64,000 nt of DNA from CAWGJF01 sp963822905 (GCA_963822905.1 CAWGJF010000001.1:372001-436000); one strand, 5' to 3'; positions 8,102-18,905 are shown, numbered from the stretch's first letter. A program made the numbers and translations. The notes: a model not told the origin generated them from the letters alone.

Positions 8102-9640
8102 ATGGAAGAAATAAAAACTGACAGAAATCTTTTAAAGATTATTCTTACAATTTCTACTCTGAATATCCTGGTCTATCTCGTTACCACTGCATTTTTTAGT
8201 TATGGTATTTTCAGGGACGAGCTTTATTACTTAGCATGTGCAAACCGACCTGCTTTCGGCTATGTAGATCATCCGCCGTTATCCATCTGGATTCTTGCAG
8301 TGTGGAAGTTTTTATTCGGCGATTCGATGTTTGTGATTAGAATCGTTCCTGCTATCATTACTTCCGTTTCAGTATTTATGATAGGGCTTTTTACTTTAAG
8401 ATTAGGTGGTGGAAAAATTGCAGTTATCATTTCGACACTTACGTTTATGCTCACGCCAATATTCCTTGGTATAAGCACCATCTATTCAATGAACGTTTTT
8501 GATTTCTTCTTCTGGATTACCTCTGCATATGTTTTTCTAAGAATAATTCAGACTGAAAATAAAAAGCTCTGGATTCTTTTAGGATTTGTGATCGGACTTG
8601 GTTTAATGAATAAAACAAGTATGCTTTGGTTTTGCGCGGGAATATTCTTTGGAATAATCTTTACTCCACTAAGAAAAGAGTTAAAAACTAAATATCCTTA
8701 TATCGCTGCGGGAATTGCTATATTAATATTTTCTCCATTTATCATCTGGAATATCACTCACAATTTTGCCCATCTCGAATTTATGAGAAATGCTGCATCC
8801 CGGAAGTACGGCGAGTTAACCCCGGTATCTTTTTTACTTGACCAGTTTTTGATTCTTAATCCGGTTACTATTTATATCTGGATGCCGGGAATATTTTTTT
8901 ATTTCTTTAGCAAACATGGAAAACAATTCCGTGCACTCGGTTTTATCTGGCTTGCTACATTTATCATCCTATTAATTAATTGGCACAGCAAAGGTGAATA
9001 CATTGCCGCTTCCTATCAAATCCTTTTTGCAGGTGGTGCAGTGATAATAGAAAAATGGAGTTCAATTCCAAAACGTGGTTGGATAAAATATGCAATAGCC
9101 CCACAGGTTATTTTATTTGGAATTCTTCTTTCCCCGTTTGCCCGGCCATTATTAACTCCTGAAAAGTTTTTAAAATACCAGGATTTTGTAGGAATCAAGC
9201 CGCCGGCTAATGAAGGAGTGGAAACAGAAATGCCGCAATTTTATTGCGATATGTTTAACTGGGAAAAAATGGCGAAGAAAATTTCCAAAGTTTATTTGAC
9301 AATTCCTGAAGAAGAAAGAAGTACAACTGTTGTTTACTGCTATAACTATGGCAAAGCCGGTGCGATGGAATACTACAGTAAAAAGTATCCGTTGCCGGAA
9401 GTTGTTTGTCCGCATAATAGTTACTGGTACTGGTGGCCCCCAGGGAAACATATAACCACGGTAATTCTACTTGGTGGTGAAAAAGAAGATTATCAAAATG
9501 CGCTTGAGCAGGTTGAAGAGGTTGGTTTCTATAAAACAAAATATGCTATGCCGTATGAAAACAATTTAAAAATATTTATTGGAAGGGGATTGAAGAAGTC
9601 TATTGAAGAAATAAGACGGGAAGATAAATTTTTTATATGA
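8102..9640 (+). CDS. GT39/ArnT-like integral membrane glycosyltransferase
   Basis: This 512-residue protein has about ten membrane helices and the GT39 signature FRDELYYLACANRP...YVDHPPLS at about residues 37-62. The Asp-Glu pair in the first periplasmic loop is the expected catalytic acid. Such enzymes move a sugar from a polyprenyl-phosphate carrier onto a lipid or protein outside the inner membrane. A soluble region follows about residue 380. It stands alone, with the hairpin at 9662-9687 behind it. Acceptor and sugar cannot be predicted. Confidence 0.85.
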   Translation: MEEIKTDRNLLKIILTISTLNILVYLVTTAFFSYGIFRDELYYLACANRPAFGYVDHPPLSIWILAVWKFLFGDSMFVIRIVPAIITSVSVFMIGLFTLRLGGGKIAVIISTLTFMLTPIFLGISTIYSMNVFDFFFWITSAYVFLRIIQTENKKLWILLGFVIGLGLMNKTSMLWFCAGIFFGIIFTPLRKELKTKYPYIAAGIAILIFSPFIIWNITHNFAHLEFMRNAASRKYGELTPVSFLLDQFLILNPVTIYIWMPGIFFYFFSKHGKQFRALGFIWLATFIILLINWHSKGEYIAASYQILFAGGAVIIEKWSSIPKRGWIKYAIAPQVILFGILLSPFARPLLTPEKFLKYQDFVGIKPPANEGVETEMPQFYCDMFNWEKMAKKISKVYLTIPEEERSTTVVYCYNYGKAGAMEYYSKKYPLPEVVCPHNSYWYWWPPGKHITTVILLGGEKEDYQNALEQVEEVGFYKTKYAMPYENNLKIFIGRGLKKSIEEIRREDKFFI

Positions 9641-9649
9641 AAATGTTTT

Positions 9650-9690
9650 GGTAAAATAAAAAACCCCCACCGAAAACGATAGGGGTTAAT
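9650..9690 (-). terminator. Terminator for the PEGA lipoprotein gene
   Basis: AACCCC (9662-9667) pairs with GGGGTT (9682-9687) around a 14-base loop. Read on the minus strand the hairpin is followed by a T-rich tract (from the A run at 9655-9663), so it suits the minus-strand gene ending at 9711. It may also stop the convergent plus-strand gene weakly. Confidence 0.75.
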
Positions 9691-9710
9691 TCTTCTAAAG
9701 TCTTTCGAAA

Positions 9711-10478
9711 TTAAAAACGTTTGTCAAGTTGGGTATTATTATAATACCATTGAAGTTTAACCCATGCAGGATCGCCTATTGTACCGGCACCGCCAAAACC
9801 AACAATTTTGATCTTTGAATAATGGCCGTCTTGGTCATAAAGAAAAACATAATTTGATTCCCTGTCATCCATGTTGTTTGTCCAGGTACCCGAAAATCTG
9901 TCTGGAGAATCTACATCATCAAAAAGGTTATCACCAGATCCAACGAAAAATTTTGTCACTCTAACAAGCCCGTTAAGATCCGCACTCTGAACCAGATATC
10001 CGTTACCTCCGGTGCCGGTTGTTGAATAATAAATGTCAACAAGCCCGCTGGAATCAGAACTTACTCCCCAGGGATTTCCACTCGAAAGATCTAAACCACT
10101 TGGCTGACTTGCACTTGTATTGTTTGTCTCATAAATAGTAACTGGTCCAAATAATGTTGTTATTATATTTGAAGCTAACACAACAGGTCCTAAAACACCC
10201 GTCTGCTCTGCAGTTACACTAATAGAAATTGTGGTGTCATTATAATCAGTTAATGTTAATTTTATGTTATGCACGCCTTCTTCAATATCCATAACCGTGT
10301 CAGGGGTTACCTGGTTTGTGTTTGTTCCGTCCAGCCAGATTTGTGCACCAGCAGGCGTTGATGAAACAAATAGATTACCTTTAGTATTTGTCGGTGTTGA
10401 TGGATTATTATTAGAATCACAAGAACTTATAATTAATGCTGCAACTGCAATCATCAATAATAAAACGAACTTTTTCAT
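9711..10478 (-). CDS. PEGA-domain lipoprotein
   Basis: This 255-residue protein begins MKKFVLLLMIAVAALIISSC, a lipoprotein signal with Cys-20. Residues about 35-95 form a PEGA-type beta domain (GNLFVSSTPAGAQIWLDGTN, then TPDTVMDIEEG and a VKLTLTDYND-like strand). PEGA domains occur in surface proteins of this phylum. The remainder is a beta-rich region with no recognised family. The gene lies just downstream of another lipoprotein gene on the same strand (11-bp gap), so the two are probably co-transcribed. Confidence 0.8.
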   Translation of the reverse strand: MKKFVLLLMIAVAALIISSCDSNNNPSTPTNTKGNLFVSSTPAGAQIWLDGTNTNQVTPDTVMDIEEGVHNIKLTLTDYNDTTISISVTAEQTGVLGPVVLASNIITTLFGPVTIYETNNTSASQPSGLDLSSGNPWGVSSDSSGLVDIYYSTTGTGGNGYLVQSADLNGLVRVTKFFVGSGDNLFDDVDSPDRFSGTWTNNMDDRESNYVFLYDQDGHYSKIKIVGFGGAGTIGDPAWVKLQWYYNNTQLDKRF

Positions 10479-10489
10479 ATGTTATTTCC

Positions 10490-11008
10490 TTATTTTTTTT
10501 TCAGATTAAATGAAGCTTTTCCTTTATCGTAGTCAGGGAAAAATGAACCTGAAAGATTTTTACCATCGTTTGATATTTTTCCTTTATACTTTCCCATAAA
10601 GCGATTATGAATTTGATCACTCATAGAAAATTCCATTGTCGCAGGACTAAAAGTACCCTTTACATCCTCATTCACGACTTCTCTATAATTAATAGTAATC
10701 TTTCCTGAAAAACTACTGTCGGTCTGATCAGTTATTTTAAGTGTTGTGGGCCTATTATACAGACTTCCGATGTAAGTTCCCTTTATATCAGGAATTGTAA
10801 TCTTTGGTTCTTCGACTGGTACTTCTTTTTTATCAACAGAATCAGTTCCGGCAGGTGTATTGTCTGGTGTCTGCACTTCTTTGTCGGTTTTGGCACCATC
10901 CATAGAATCGCTGGGTTTATCAGTTTTGCTGTTACATCCGAAATAGATTCCCGAAGTTACCATTAAAAGCACAACAAAAAACTGAGTCAGTATTCTATTT
11001 ATTCTCAT
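10490..11008 (-). CDS. Lipoprotein of unknown function
   Basis: This 172-residue protein has a lipoprotein signal ending in IYFGC, a low-complexity Asp/Lys/Pro linker (about residues 28-70), and a beta-rich C-terminal domain (IKGTYIGSLYNRPTTLKITD, then FSGKITINY and SGSFFPDYD). The domain resembles small lipocalin-like binding barrels of this phylum, but no family is assigned. AAAGGGAGA precedes the ATG. It is upstream of the PEGA lipoprotein. Confidence 0.7.
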   Translation of the reverse strand: MRINRILTQFFVVLLMVTSGIYFGCNSKTDKPSDSMDGAKTDKEVQTPDNTPAGTDSVDKKEVPVEEPKITIPDIKGTYIGSLYNRPTTLKITDQTDSSFSGKITINYREVVNEDVKGTFSPATMEFSMSDQIHNRFMGKYKGKISNDGKNLSGSFFPDYDKGKASFNLKKK

Positions 11009-11237
11009 ATGTCTCCCTTTAACTATTAAAGCAATTGTGAATTAAAAAAATCTAGTGTAATTATTAATCAGGATTTATCATGGGACAAAAGATAATACTA
11101 TTCATTTAATAATTGAATATAATAATTGCTGTATTTCTATTTGATTGCGGTCAAAAATTATTACATATAAGTATGTAAAATGTCAATATCTTAGCCCGGT
11201 TTTACGATATCAATCTGTTTAAGCTCTGAACAAAAGC

Positions 11238-11504
11238 TTAAAATTTTCTTCTGCCGCGGGGTCTTTCGGGACGTGCTTCATTAACGTTGAGTCTTTTTCC
11301 TTTAAGATCGTGAGTGTTTAGTGACTCAACTGCTTTTTTTGATTCCAGTTTACCGGGCATTTCAATAAACCCGAAACCTTTTGACTGGCGTGTAAACATA
11401 TCGCGGATAATTTTAACGCTGTCCACTTTACCATGCTGTGCAAACAATGTTTTCAGTTCTTCTTCTTCAACACTTGGTGCAAGATTGCCTACAAAAATTT
11501 TCAT
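11238..11504 (-). CDS. RRM-type RNA-binding protein, copy A
   Basis: This 88-residue protein is a single RNA-recognition motif: RNP2 is IFVGNL (residues 3-8) and RNP1 is KGFGFIEM (residues 42-49), both with the RNA-stacking aromatic residues. The Arg-rich tail ends RPRGRRKF. Such small RRM proteins in bacteria are often cold-inducible and act as RNA chaperones. AAAGGAAAA precedes the ATG. It is a clear paralogue of the gene at 11824, and the two share upstream sequence. Confidence 0.92.
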   Translation of the reverse strand: MKIFVGNLAPSVEEEELKTLFAQHGKVDSVKIIRDMFTRQSKGFGFIEMPGKLESKKAVESLNTHDLKGKRLNVNEARPERPRGRRKF

Positions 11505-11823
11505 TTCGTTTTCCTTTATAATTAGATAAAATAAATTATTCCCGGCTGCAGATAATGAATTAAACTTAACCGGAATTATTGTCGCTGTTAAAAAGTCGGG
11601 ATTAGATTGTGAGTTTTTTGCAGAAGTCCACTCTATCTTAGATTTCTTCTTCAGGACACACCAAAGTTACCTTATTTAACCCCAAAATACAATTCACGTT
11701 CAATGGCTTATCCCTGTTTTCAACATCTTATTGATTACTTAACAACAGCATCCTGAACCGTCACTTATTAACCGGTAAAAGCCCGGAATGCTGTAGTTTA
11801 ATATAATTTATTGGCGGTTATAA
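11505..11823. other. 319-bp spacer between the RRM paralogues
   Basis: No gene is seen. Positions 11541-11659 are homologous to the leader of the second RRM gene. The rest, next to the end of copy B, holds nothing recognisable. Confidence 0.5.
11541..11659 (-). promoter_or_regulatory. Conserved leader of RRM gene copy A
   Basis: Shared blocks with 12129-12267, in the same order on the plus-strand text, are GCAGATAATGAAT, CGCTGT, AAAAAGT, GGATTAGAT, a run of T, TATCTTA and CAGGACA. The non-coding similarity is stronger than expected for neutral spacer and ends near the ribosome-binding site. A structured 5' leader for temperature or autoregulatory control is inferred. Confidence 0.5.
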
Positions 11824-12096
11824 TTAATAACTTCTTCCAAAATTTCCCATTGGCTTCCGGGGTTTTGCTTCGTTAACTACAAGGTTCTTTCCTTTAAGTT
11901 CAAATGAGTTCAGCACGTGAAGTGCTTTCTCTGTTTCGACTTTTGCAAACATTTCAATAAAACCAAATCCTTTTGAAATCTTGGTGAACATATCACGGAT
12001 AATCTTAACATCGTCTACTTTCCCGTGTTTGGAAAATAATTCATTCAAATCTTCTTCCTGAACATTTGGGGCTAAGTTGCCTACATAGATATTCAT
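11824..12096 (-). CDS. RRM-type RNA-binding protein, copy B
   Basis: This 90-residue RNA-recognition motif has RNP2 IYVGNL (residues 3-8) and RNP1 KGFGFIEM (42-49), with a basic Gly-containing tail ending FGRSY. The start is the ATG at 12094-12096, which aligns with copy A; a longer in-frame extension upstream lies in the conserved leader and is not credible. It is about two-thirds identical to copy A by eye, so this is a tandem duplication. Confidence 0.92.
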   Translation of the reverse strand: MNIYVGNLAPNVQEEDLNELFSKHGKVDDVKIIRDMFTKISKGFGFIEMFAKVETEKALHVLNSFELKGKNLVVNEAKPRKPMGNFGRSY

Positions 12097-12561
12097 TTTA
12101 GTACTCTTTATAAATTTAATTTTGATAACCCTGTCGCAGATAATGAATGTACCCACCCTCAGTAGGATATCTGTTCCGGTTTGATTGACGCTGTATAAAA
12201 AGTTAGGATTAGATGATGGGGTTTTTTAAGTAGTTCACTTATATCTTAATTTTCTTTTGCAGGACATCAATAATGTAGACTATTAAAACCGTAGTTACAA
12301 GCGGTAAATCTTTATAAGCAAATTGATTGATTTGTTGTCTTAAATGGAACTAATGTTCGCCTGGAAAACGCTCAATTAAAAAAGCAATGAGTTACGAAGT
12401 CGAATTCGCAGTTAAAGATTATAATAACAGCGTAATTTTTTTATTTCCACCTCACAAAAAATTTACCTGGCCGTAGGCAGGTTTACAAGGATTTTTTATT
12501 TTTGATTAATCATCGGATATTTATTTCCGGATTTGTGAATTAAAAAAATTTAAGGTGTTAT
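12097..12561. other. 465-bp spacer with RRM leader and a hairpin
   Basis: It holds the copy-B leader (12129-12267) and a hairpin at 12465-12482 (ACCT and GCC pairing with GGC and AGGT around GTA, one bulged G), followed by a T-rich run near 12491-12499. No gene is seen. The GC-rich hairpin resembles interspersed palindromes common in this phylum. Confidence 0.4.
12129..12267 (-). promoter_or_regulatory. Conserved leader of RRM gene copy B
   Basis: Homologous to the copy-A leader in block order and spacing (see 11541-11659). The retained blocks include GGATTAGAT and CAGGACA near the distal end. Confidence 0.5.
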
Positions 12562-13515
12562 ATGAAAAACTACCTCGTCATTTTATTTGCTTTAATAATA
12601 ACTACAACCATTTTTGCTCAGACTTTTCCCGATAGCGAAACAGATGGAAAATATTACGAAGTGAACGGCGCAAAACTCTGGGCGGTTAGTTTCGGGACAG
12701 GCGAACCTTTATTTTTTATTGCAGGTGGACCGGGCGGCACACATTATGGCTTAAGAAGATTCGACTCGCTATCAACAACAAATACTTTGGTTTATTATGA
12801 TGCTTTCGGAAGAGGCAAATCCGACACTGCAAAAAATGTTTCAGAGTATACACTTGAAAGAGATATCGACGATCTTGAAGGATTACGCAAAGCAATGGGT
12901 TTTGATAAAATTAATATTCTTGGTCATTCTTACGGCGGAGTAGTTGCGCAGGGATATGCAATTAAATATCCGCAAAATGTTTCTCACTTAATTCTAGCCA
13001 ATTCTTTTCATAGCTACCTGATGTGGCAGGAAAACTGTGATAATTCAAATCACGAAATAAAAGAAAACTATCCTGAAGTCTGGGAAGAGCTTATGAAAGT
13101 TAGAGAACAGGGTGCTGTTTCAAGTGATAAGATACACCAGGAAATTTACGGAAAGGTTCCGTATGGATTTTTATATGGATACAACCCGGAGAATTTTAAA
13201 CCTGGCGGAAGAAAACGCTATCCATACAAAGCAAACACTAAACTGTATTACCAGATGGTTGGCAGGGATGGGGACTTTGAACTTACAAGCGATATCGGGA
13301 CTTTTGATTACAGGAAACAGTTAAAAGATTTAAAAATGCCCGTACTTATTTACGGCGGACGATATGACCGTGTTGCTGTTCCGCGGATGATGGTTGAATT
13401 TAAAAAATATTGTCCGCAGGCTGAGTTTTTTATGTTCGAACACAGCGGGCACAATCCACAAGTGGAAGAACCTTCTGCTCTTTTTGTTTTGATAAGAAAG
13501 TTTCTTAACCAGTAA
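12562..13515 (+). CDS. Secreted alpha/beta hydrolase, proline-iminopeptidase type (S33)
   Basis: This 317-residue protein has a signal peptide (about residues 1-19, ending TIFAQ) and an alpha/beta-hydrolase fold. The oxyanion segment is AGGPGGTHYG, the nucleophile elbow GHSYGGVVAQ carries the Ser, GGRYDRVAVP holds the Asp and HSGHNPQVEEP the His. The HGGPG-like motif and overall length match prolyl aminopeptidases, which release N-terminal proline or act on related amides and esters. AAGGTGTTAT precedes the ATG. It appears monocistronic. Confidence 0.85.
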   Translation: MKNYLVILFALIITTTIFAQTFPDSETDGKYYEVNGAKLWAVSFGTGEPLFFIAGGPGGTHYGLRRFDSLSTTNTLVYYDAFGRGKSDTAKNVSEYTLERDIDDLEGLRKAMGFDKINILGHSYGGVVAQGYAIKYPQNVSHLILANSFHSYLMWQENCDNSNHEIKENYPEVWEELMKVREQGAVSSDKIHQEIYGKVPYGFLYGYNPENFKPGGRKRYPYKANTKLYYQMVGRDGDFELTSDIGTFDYRKQLKDLKMPVLIYGGRYDRVAVPRMMVEFKKYCPQAEFFMFEHSGHNPQVEEPSALFVLIRKFLNQ

Positions 13516-13816
13516 GCTCAAAGACAGCCTACATAGCCGTTACGGGGTAACAATTGGGATGTCATAGTAAGTCCGTTACATCCAAAAGTTTTGTAATTAC
13601 GAACTACCCGTCCGACTTTGGCAGAAACCCGGGAACCTTTTCTGAATCTGTCTCACACTTTTTTTAAAATTTTTGATGAAAGATTTTCTAAAGTTTCTAT
13701 AGCTTATTGCCCGGAAGAATAACCAGGCAACAAAAATCTTATTTTATAGCCCTGATCTTTCACTTTTATGGATTAATTCTGAAAAAGTCCGGAATCTGTT
13801 AACCTCTAATTAAAAC
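13516..13816. other. 301-bp spacer between convergent genes
   Basis: No gene, clear terminator hairpin or repeat is seen. Confidence 0.4.
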
Positions 13817-15365
13817 CTATTTGATAAGTATCATCTTTTTGACAGAACTAAATTCACCCGTTTCGATCTTGTAAAAATAGATTCCGCTTGTAAGTTTTTC
13901 TGCATTTAATTCAACCTCATGTGTTCCTGAGGTTTTATATTCGTTTACCAGAGTTTTAATTTCTTCACCGATTGAGTTGTACACAGTAAGTTTAACATTT
14001 CCGTTAACCGGAATTGAATATTTAATTGTTGTACTGGGATTAAATGGATTGGGATAGTTCTGTAACAAAACGAAATCAGTCGGTTGGGAATTTATTTCTA
14101 CTTTCACAATATCTGATTCGTTTCGTGTTCCATCAAAATCTATCTGAACAAGCCTGTAAGAATATTTACCACGTTCAAGATTTTTATCAACATAAGAGTA
14201 ATTTTGCATTTCTGTGGTTGTGCCTTGTCCTTCAATAAAACCAACAGCATTCCAATTTTGCGATTGGGTAATATCGTTACCTTTTATTCTTTGAATTTCA
14301 AATCCTGAATTATTTAATTCTGTTGCTGTCTTCCAGGTTAAAGTAACATTTTTATAATCAACACTGGCAGAAAAAGAAATTAGTTCAACCGGAGTAGAAT
14401 TATCAGTTGTTGCAACAGTTCCAATATGACCTACAGCCCAGCCGGCTGTACTATTGATGAAATAAACTCCATACAATGATTCCAAAGTAGGTGTATTCTG
14501 CAATGACCAGTTCTCCCCGCCGTCTGTAGAATGATAAATAACCCCGTTACCACTACTATTCTCACCACCAACCATCCAGCCGTTTTGTTCATCCGGAAAA
14601 GAAACACCGCTATAATGTGCTGTCGTTGGCAGTTGCATAATGTTCCAGTTATTTCCACCATCAGTAGTTCTATAAGTAAAATCTCCTGCAATAAATCCCG
14701 AATTTTCATTAACAAAGGTAAGATGTCTTAAATCACCACTAAGAGTTATCTGTTCATTCCAGTTGATACCTCCGTTTGTTGTATGCATAACTATTCCGGA
14801 ACGACCCGCTGCATAGCCGTTATTGGAATCAATAAAATAAACACTTTCCAGTGGCGATTTATCTGACTGGTTATATTGTGCGCTCCAGCTTATTTCCCCC
14901 GTTTGTTGTATGCAATATTGCCCTGTGCTGTATATATGAAGGGAAAGAACCTTCATCCCCACCTGCAATCCATCCGTTCTGTGAATCTAAAAAGTAAACA
15001 TTATACAGATCAGTACTGACCGGGGAAGTTTGACTTGTCCAGCTTTCGCCTCCGTCGGTAGTGTGTATAATTTTACCACTGTAACCTGTAGCCCAGCCGT
15101 TCATAGCATCTGTAAATATTAGACTATAATATGCATTATTAGGTGGGACGTTTGGTAATGCATTCCAGTTTTGCCCGCTATCTGTTGTTTTTAATATTGT
15201 GCCTGTCCAGCCCGAAATCCAGCCGGTATTCTGATCTATAAAACAGACATCCGTTAACTCGCGGTTAGAATTAGAATTTTGGATGTACCATTGAGTTTGT
15301 CCTGGACTGACCTCGGACAGGAGAAAAAAGTAGAAAAAAAGAGGAATAAGAACTTTATTATACAT
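13817..15365 (-). pseudogene. Frameshifted BNR/Ycf48-like propeller protein with T9SS sorting domain
   Basis: Two overlapping frames (15365-14871 and 14968-13817) form one gene of about 515 codons. The N-terminal part has a signal peptide and repeated blades with TTDGGESW and IHTTDGG motifs, as in photosystem-II-stability-factor-like sialidase propellers. A fibronectin-like region follows (about VELISFSASVDYKNVTLTWK), then a type IX sorting domain with LLQNYPNPFNPSTTI. The break near 14885-14897 is one extra base after a G run: removing one A joins HTTNGG to ISWSAQY. It is either a recent frameshift or a consensus error. Confidence 0.8.
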
Positions 15366-15767
15366 TGCCGAAACTCCTTTTATAATTATTTAATGTACAT
15401 ACTTCATTTTAAAAAAAGAAGCATATAAAATCGTTCTGATTCAGGAACCCAGACTATTATTATAATTAAATGTAGTGTTCAAAGGAATAAAAGGAAGCTA
15501 TGAAAGAGGATTGAAACAAACAAATAAATAATTACTTGTACCAGCTTAAAATTGATATGCAAAATATTTGTAGAATTATTAATTCACAGGATGCAAAGTT
15601 TGACAAGTAATAACATCCGGACAGAAATATTTTCGAATCAGGTTTTAACTGCCGAGAAAAGGATGAACAACTTGCCAAAGAATCTGCAGCCTATTGTTTG
15701 TAATAATTTATCAGACTTGGTAGATTGATCTTCAAAATACAATCACAAAAAATTTATTTAATTGAAG
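15366..15767. other. 402-bp divergent intergenic region
   Basis: It lies between divergent BNR-type genes and must hold both promoters. No motif could be assigned with confidence and no gene is seen. Confidence 0.4.
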
Positions 15768-18700
15768 ATGAAATTCTTACTAACTATGCTGAAGAATAAA
15801 TATTACTTTCTTTTGAGATCCCTTCTTTTTGTAGTGCTAGTTAACCAGGTTTATTATCCGCAGCAAATTTCAACTGATTTATATTCAGGTATGCAATGGC
15901 GTTTGGTCGGTCCGTTCCGCGGCGGATGGGGAACGGTGTGTGATGGTATTCCTGATTCGCTAAATACTTTTTATTTCGGAGGTGCCGGGGGAGGTGTCTG
16001 GAGAACAAGAGATGCAGGGAATACCTGGCAGGGATTAATGCAGAATGAATCTGCTTCTTCAGTCGGTGCTCTTACAATTTCTCCTTCCGATCCAAATATA
16101 ATTTATGTGGGAACAGGACAGGTTGCATTTCGCTATGATATTCTTGAAGGCGATGGTGTTTACAAAACTGTCGACTGCGGTGAGACATGGAAAAATATTG
16201 GTTTGAAAGGAAACAAAACATATCGGGAGAATTTTAGTTGATCCAAATAATTCTGATCACGTTATAGTTGCAGCTCTTGGTCCGGTTTTCGGTTCAAGCA
16301 AAGACAGAGGACTTTATCTTACAGAGAACGGTGGAGAAACATGGAGACAGGTTCTTTTTGTTAACGATTCCACAGGCGCTGTCGATCTTGCCTGTGATCC
16401 TCTCCATCCGGAAATTATTTATGCAGCGCTATGGCAAATGAGGATGCATCCGTGGTTGGATTATTACATGCCGCAGGTTGGAAGAGGTTCAGGAATTTAT
16501 AAAAGTATGGATAGCGGGGAGCATTGGACAAAACTTTCAATCAACGGACTTGAAGATGTTCCGTTGGGAAGAATCGGTTTGGCAGTTGCACAGGGAAGCG
16601 GCGGAGAAATTGTTTATGCAGTTATCGATGCGGCGGAAAAAAACAAAGGTTTGTACAGGTCGAGATGATGGAGGAGAAAATACTGGTAACTTAGTGAATA
16701 ATGATGGAGTACTGACTAGGCAACTTATTTCGGAAGAATAAATATTCAACCGGGAAACCCTGAAATTAGTTTACGTAATGGGTCAATCTATAAGACGTTC
16801 AACGGATGGAGGAAAAACTTTTACAATATTTCACGGTGCGCCCGGCGGAGATGATTATCATTATATGTGGATAAATCCTGAAAATCCAAACTACATGATA
16901 ACCGCATCTGACCAGGGAACGATTGTAACTGTAAACGGTGCCGAGACCTGGTCAAGCTGGTACAATCAGCCAACCGGCCAGTTATATCACCTTGCTGCTG
17001 ATGAAAGGTTCCCCTATAGAATTTATGCTGGTCAGCAGGATAACGGTACGGTTTCAATATTGAATCGTGGACCCTACGGAGTTATTGAAGACCGCGATTG
17101 GCACCCGGTAGGTGCGAACGAAAGAGATTATGATATTCCAAATCCCGATGATCCCGATATGGTTATTGGTTCTGGTCTTGGCGGGAACCTTGCAAGATTC
17201 GATGAGATTACAAGACAGTCATCCGAGATTTCACCTTACCCGTTAAGCAGTTACGCAGCTAAACAAAACACAGTTAAACTTCGTTACTCGTGGATAACAC
17301 CGATTGCATTTTCACCCATTGGAAAACATGCTTTGTATTTTGGTGCGCAGTTTCTTTTCAGATCAACAAACAACGGAAGTAATTGGGAAGTTATCAGTCC
17401 GGATTTAAGCCGGAAGTCTGACGACACAACAAATTGCACAGATCCTGATTTAGATCAGGCTGCTGAATGCGGCTATGGTGTAATTTGGAGTATAGCACCA
17501 TCACCTGTTGATGAAAAAACTATTTGGATAGGAACAGATGATGGGTTAATCCATCTCACAAACGATGAAGGAAAAAACTGGAGCAATGTTACTCCGCCTG
17601 ATATTTCCTTGTGGGGAAGAATTGATGCTATCGATCCTTCACCATTTTCAATTCACTCTGCTTATGTTGCAGTGAACCTTCACAGGCTGAACAACTTCAC
17701 TCCATTAATATTTAAAACTACGGATGACGGAAAAACCTGGAAGAAAATAACCAATGGACTTCCTGAAGATGAATATGTAAACGTGGTAAGAGCCGACCGC
17801 GATAAAGAAGGTTTACTTTTTGCCGGAACGAACAGGAGTGTTTACGTTTCATTTGATGACGGAGAAAACTGGCATCCGCTGAAACTTAATTTTCCAACAA
17901 CATCGGTGCGTGATCTTCTTGTTCATAAAAATGATTTGATTGCTGCAACGCAGGGAAGAGCCATCTGGATACTCGATGATCTGCAGCCGCTCAGGGAAAT
18001 TGATGAAACTATGATGAATAATTCTGTTCAACTTTTTAATCCAAGTGATGCGTGGAGAATCCGGGGAAATGAAAATCATGATACACCGTGGCCACCATCC
18101 ACAGCATTGGGGAAAAACCCTCCTGACGGTGCGATAATTTATTATTGGTTAAAAAACGATGTGCAGAAAATTTCGTTAACAATTTCTGATATGAATGGAA
18201 ATATTATCCGCGAATATTCAAATCTGGATAAGCCTGAAAAGCTGAATGCATTTCGTTATTTTGATGAACGCTGGCTAGGAACTCCCGAACTGCTTTCCGG
18301 TCAAGCAGGTATGCACAGGTTTGTCTGGGATCTGAGATACACAAGACCAAAAGCATTGAGATATAATTATTCAATCGCCGCAATTTGGAAAGATGGAACA
18401 CCGGTGAATCCGCGCGGACCAATTGTACTGCCCGGAACTTACAACGTTACACTTAACGTAAATGGAAAAGAATTTACCCGGAAGCTTACAGTTAAAATGG
18501 ATCCACGGGTTACAGTAAACCCGGAGCAATTAAAGCAGCAACTTGCAGTGGCAATAACTGTTATTACTGCACTCGAACAAACCGTAGATGTTCACAACGA
18601 AATTGATGCAAAACTGAAAGACAGCATCAACGTATCGAATAAAGAGATTTCTGATTCACTTAAAAGTTTATTAGTGGAAGTGGATAAGATCAGCAATGTT

Positions 18701-18847
18701 TTTGCTGGGTTAGTTACTTCTGTTGGGAGCGCTGATACAAATCCGCCGCAGGGTCAGATTGATTTGTTTAATGAGTACAAGAAGAAATTTAAAGAGGTTC
18801 TTCAAAGATGGAGAGATGTTTTTCCAAAACACTATTTGAAACTTTAA
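15768..18847 (+). pseudogene. Large secreted BNR/VPS10-like propeller protein, broken by several indels
   Basis: A gene of about 1025 codons spread over three frames: 15768-16235, about 16220-16668 and about 16660-18847. It has a signal peptide, then WRLVGPFRGG and repeated sialidase-type blades (GVWRTRDAGNTW, GVYKTVDCGETW, GIYKSMDSGEHW, STDGGKTF), as in sortilin/VPS10-like exo-glycanase propellers. The C-terminal third is beta-rich followed by a helical tail. Breaks lie near 16230, 16665, 16695-16735 and 16762. Each is repaired mostly by removing a single base, and the protein sequence is otherwise conserved. There is no type IX domain. Confidence 0.8.
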
Positions 18848-18867
18848 ACATTGAAGTGTTATTAATA

Positions 18868-18905
18868 ATAAAAAAGCACTTCCATTTAAAGCAAGTGCTT
18901 TTAAA
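18868..18905. terminator. Bidirectional terminator hairpin
   Basis: AAAAGCACTT (18872-18881) pairs with AAGTGCTTTT (18893-18902) around 11 bases, giving A/T tracts on both sides. It sits between the convergent BNR gene and the lipoprotein gene at 18929. Confidence 0.85.

Noticed and set aside
9170..9539. Two overlapping open frames opposite the end of the GT39 gene
   Set aside because: They have no start signals and are antisense to a well-supported gene.
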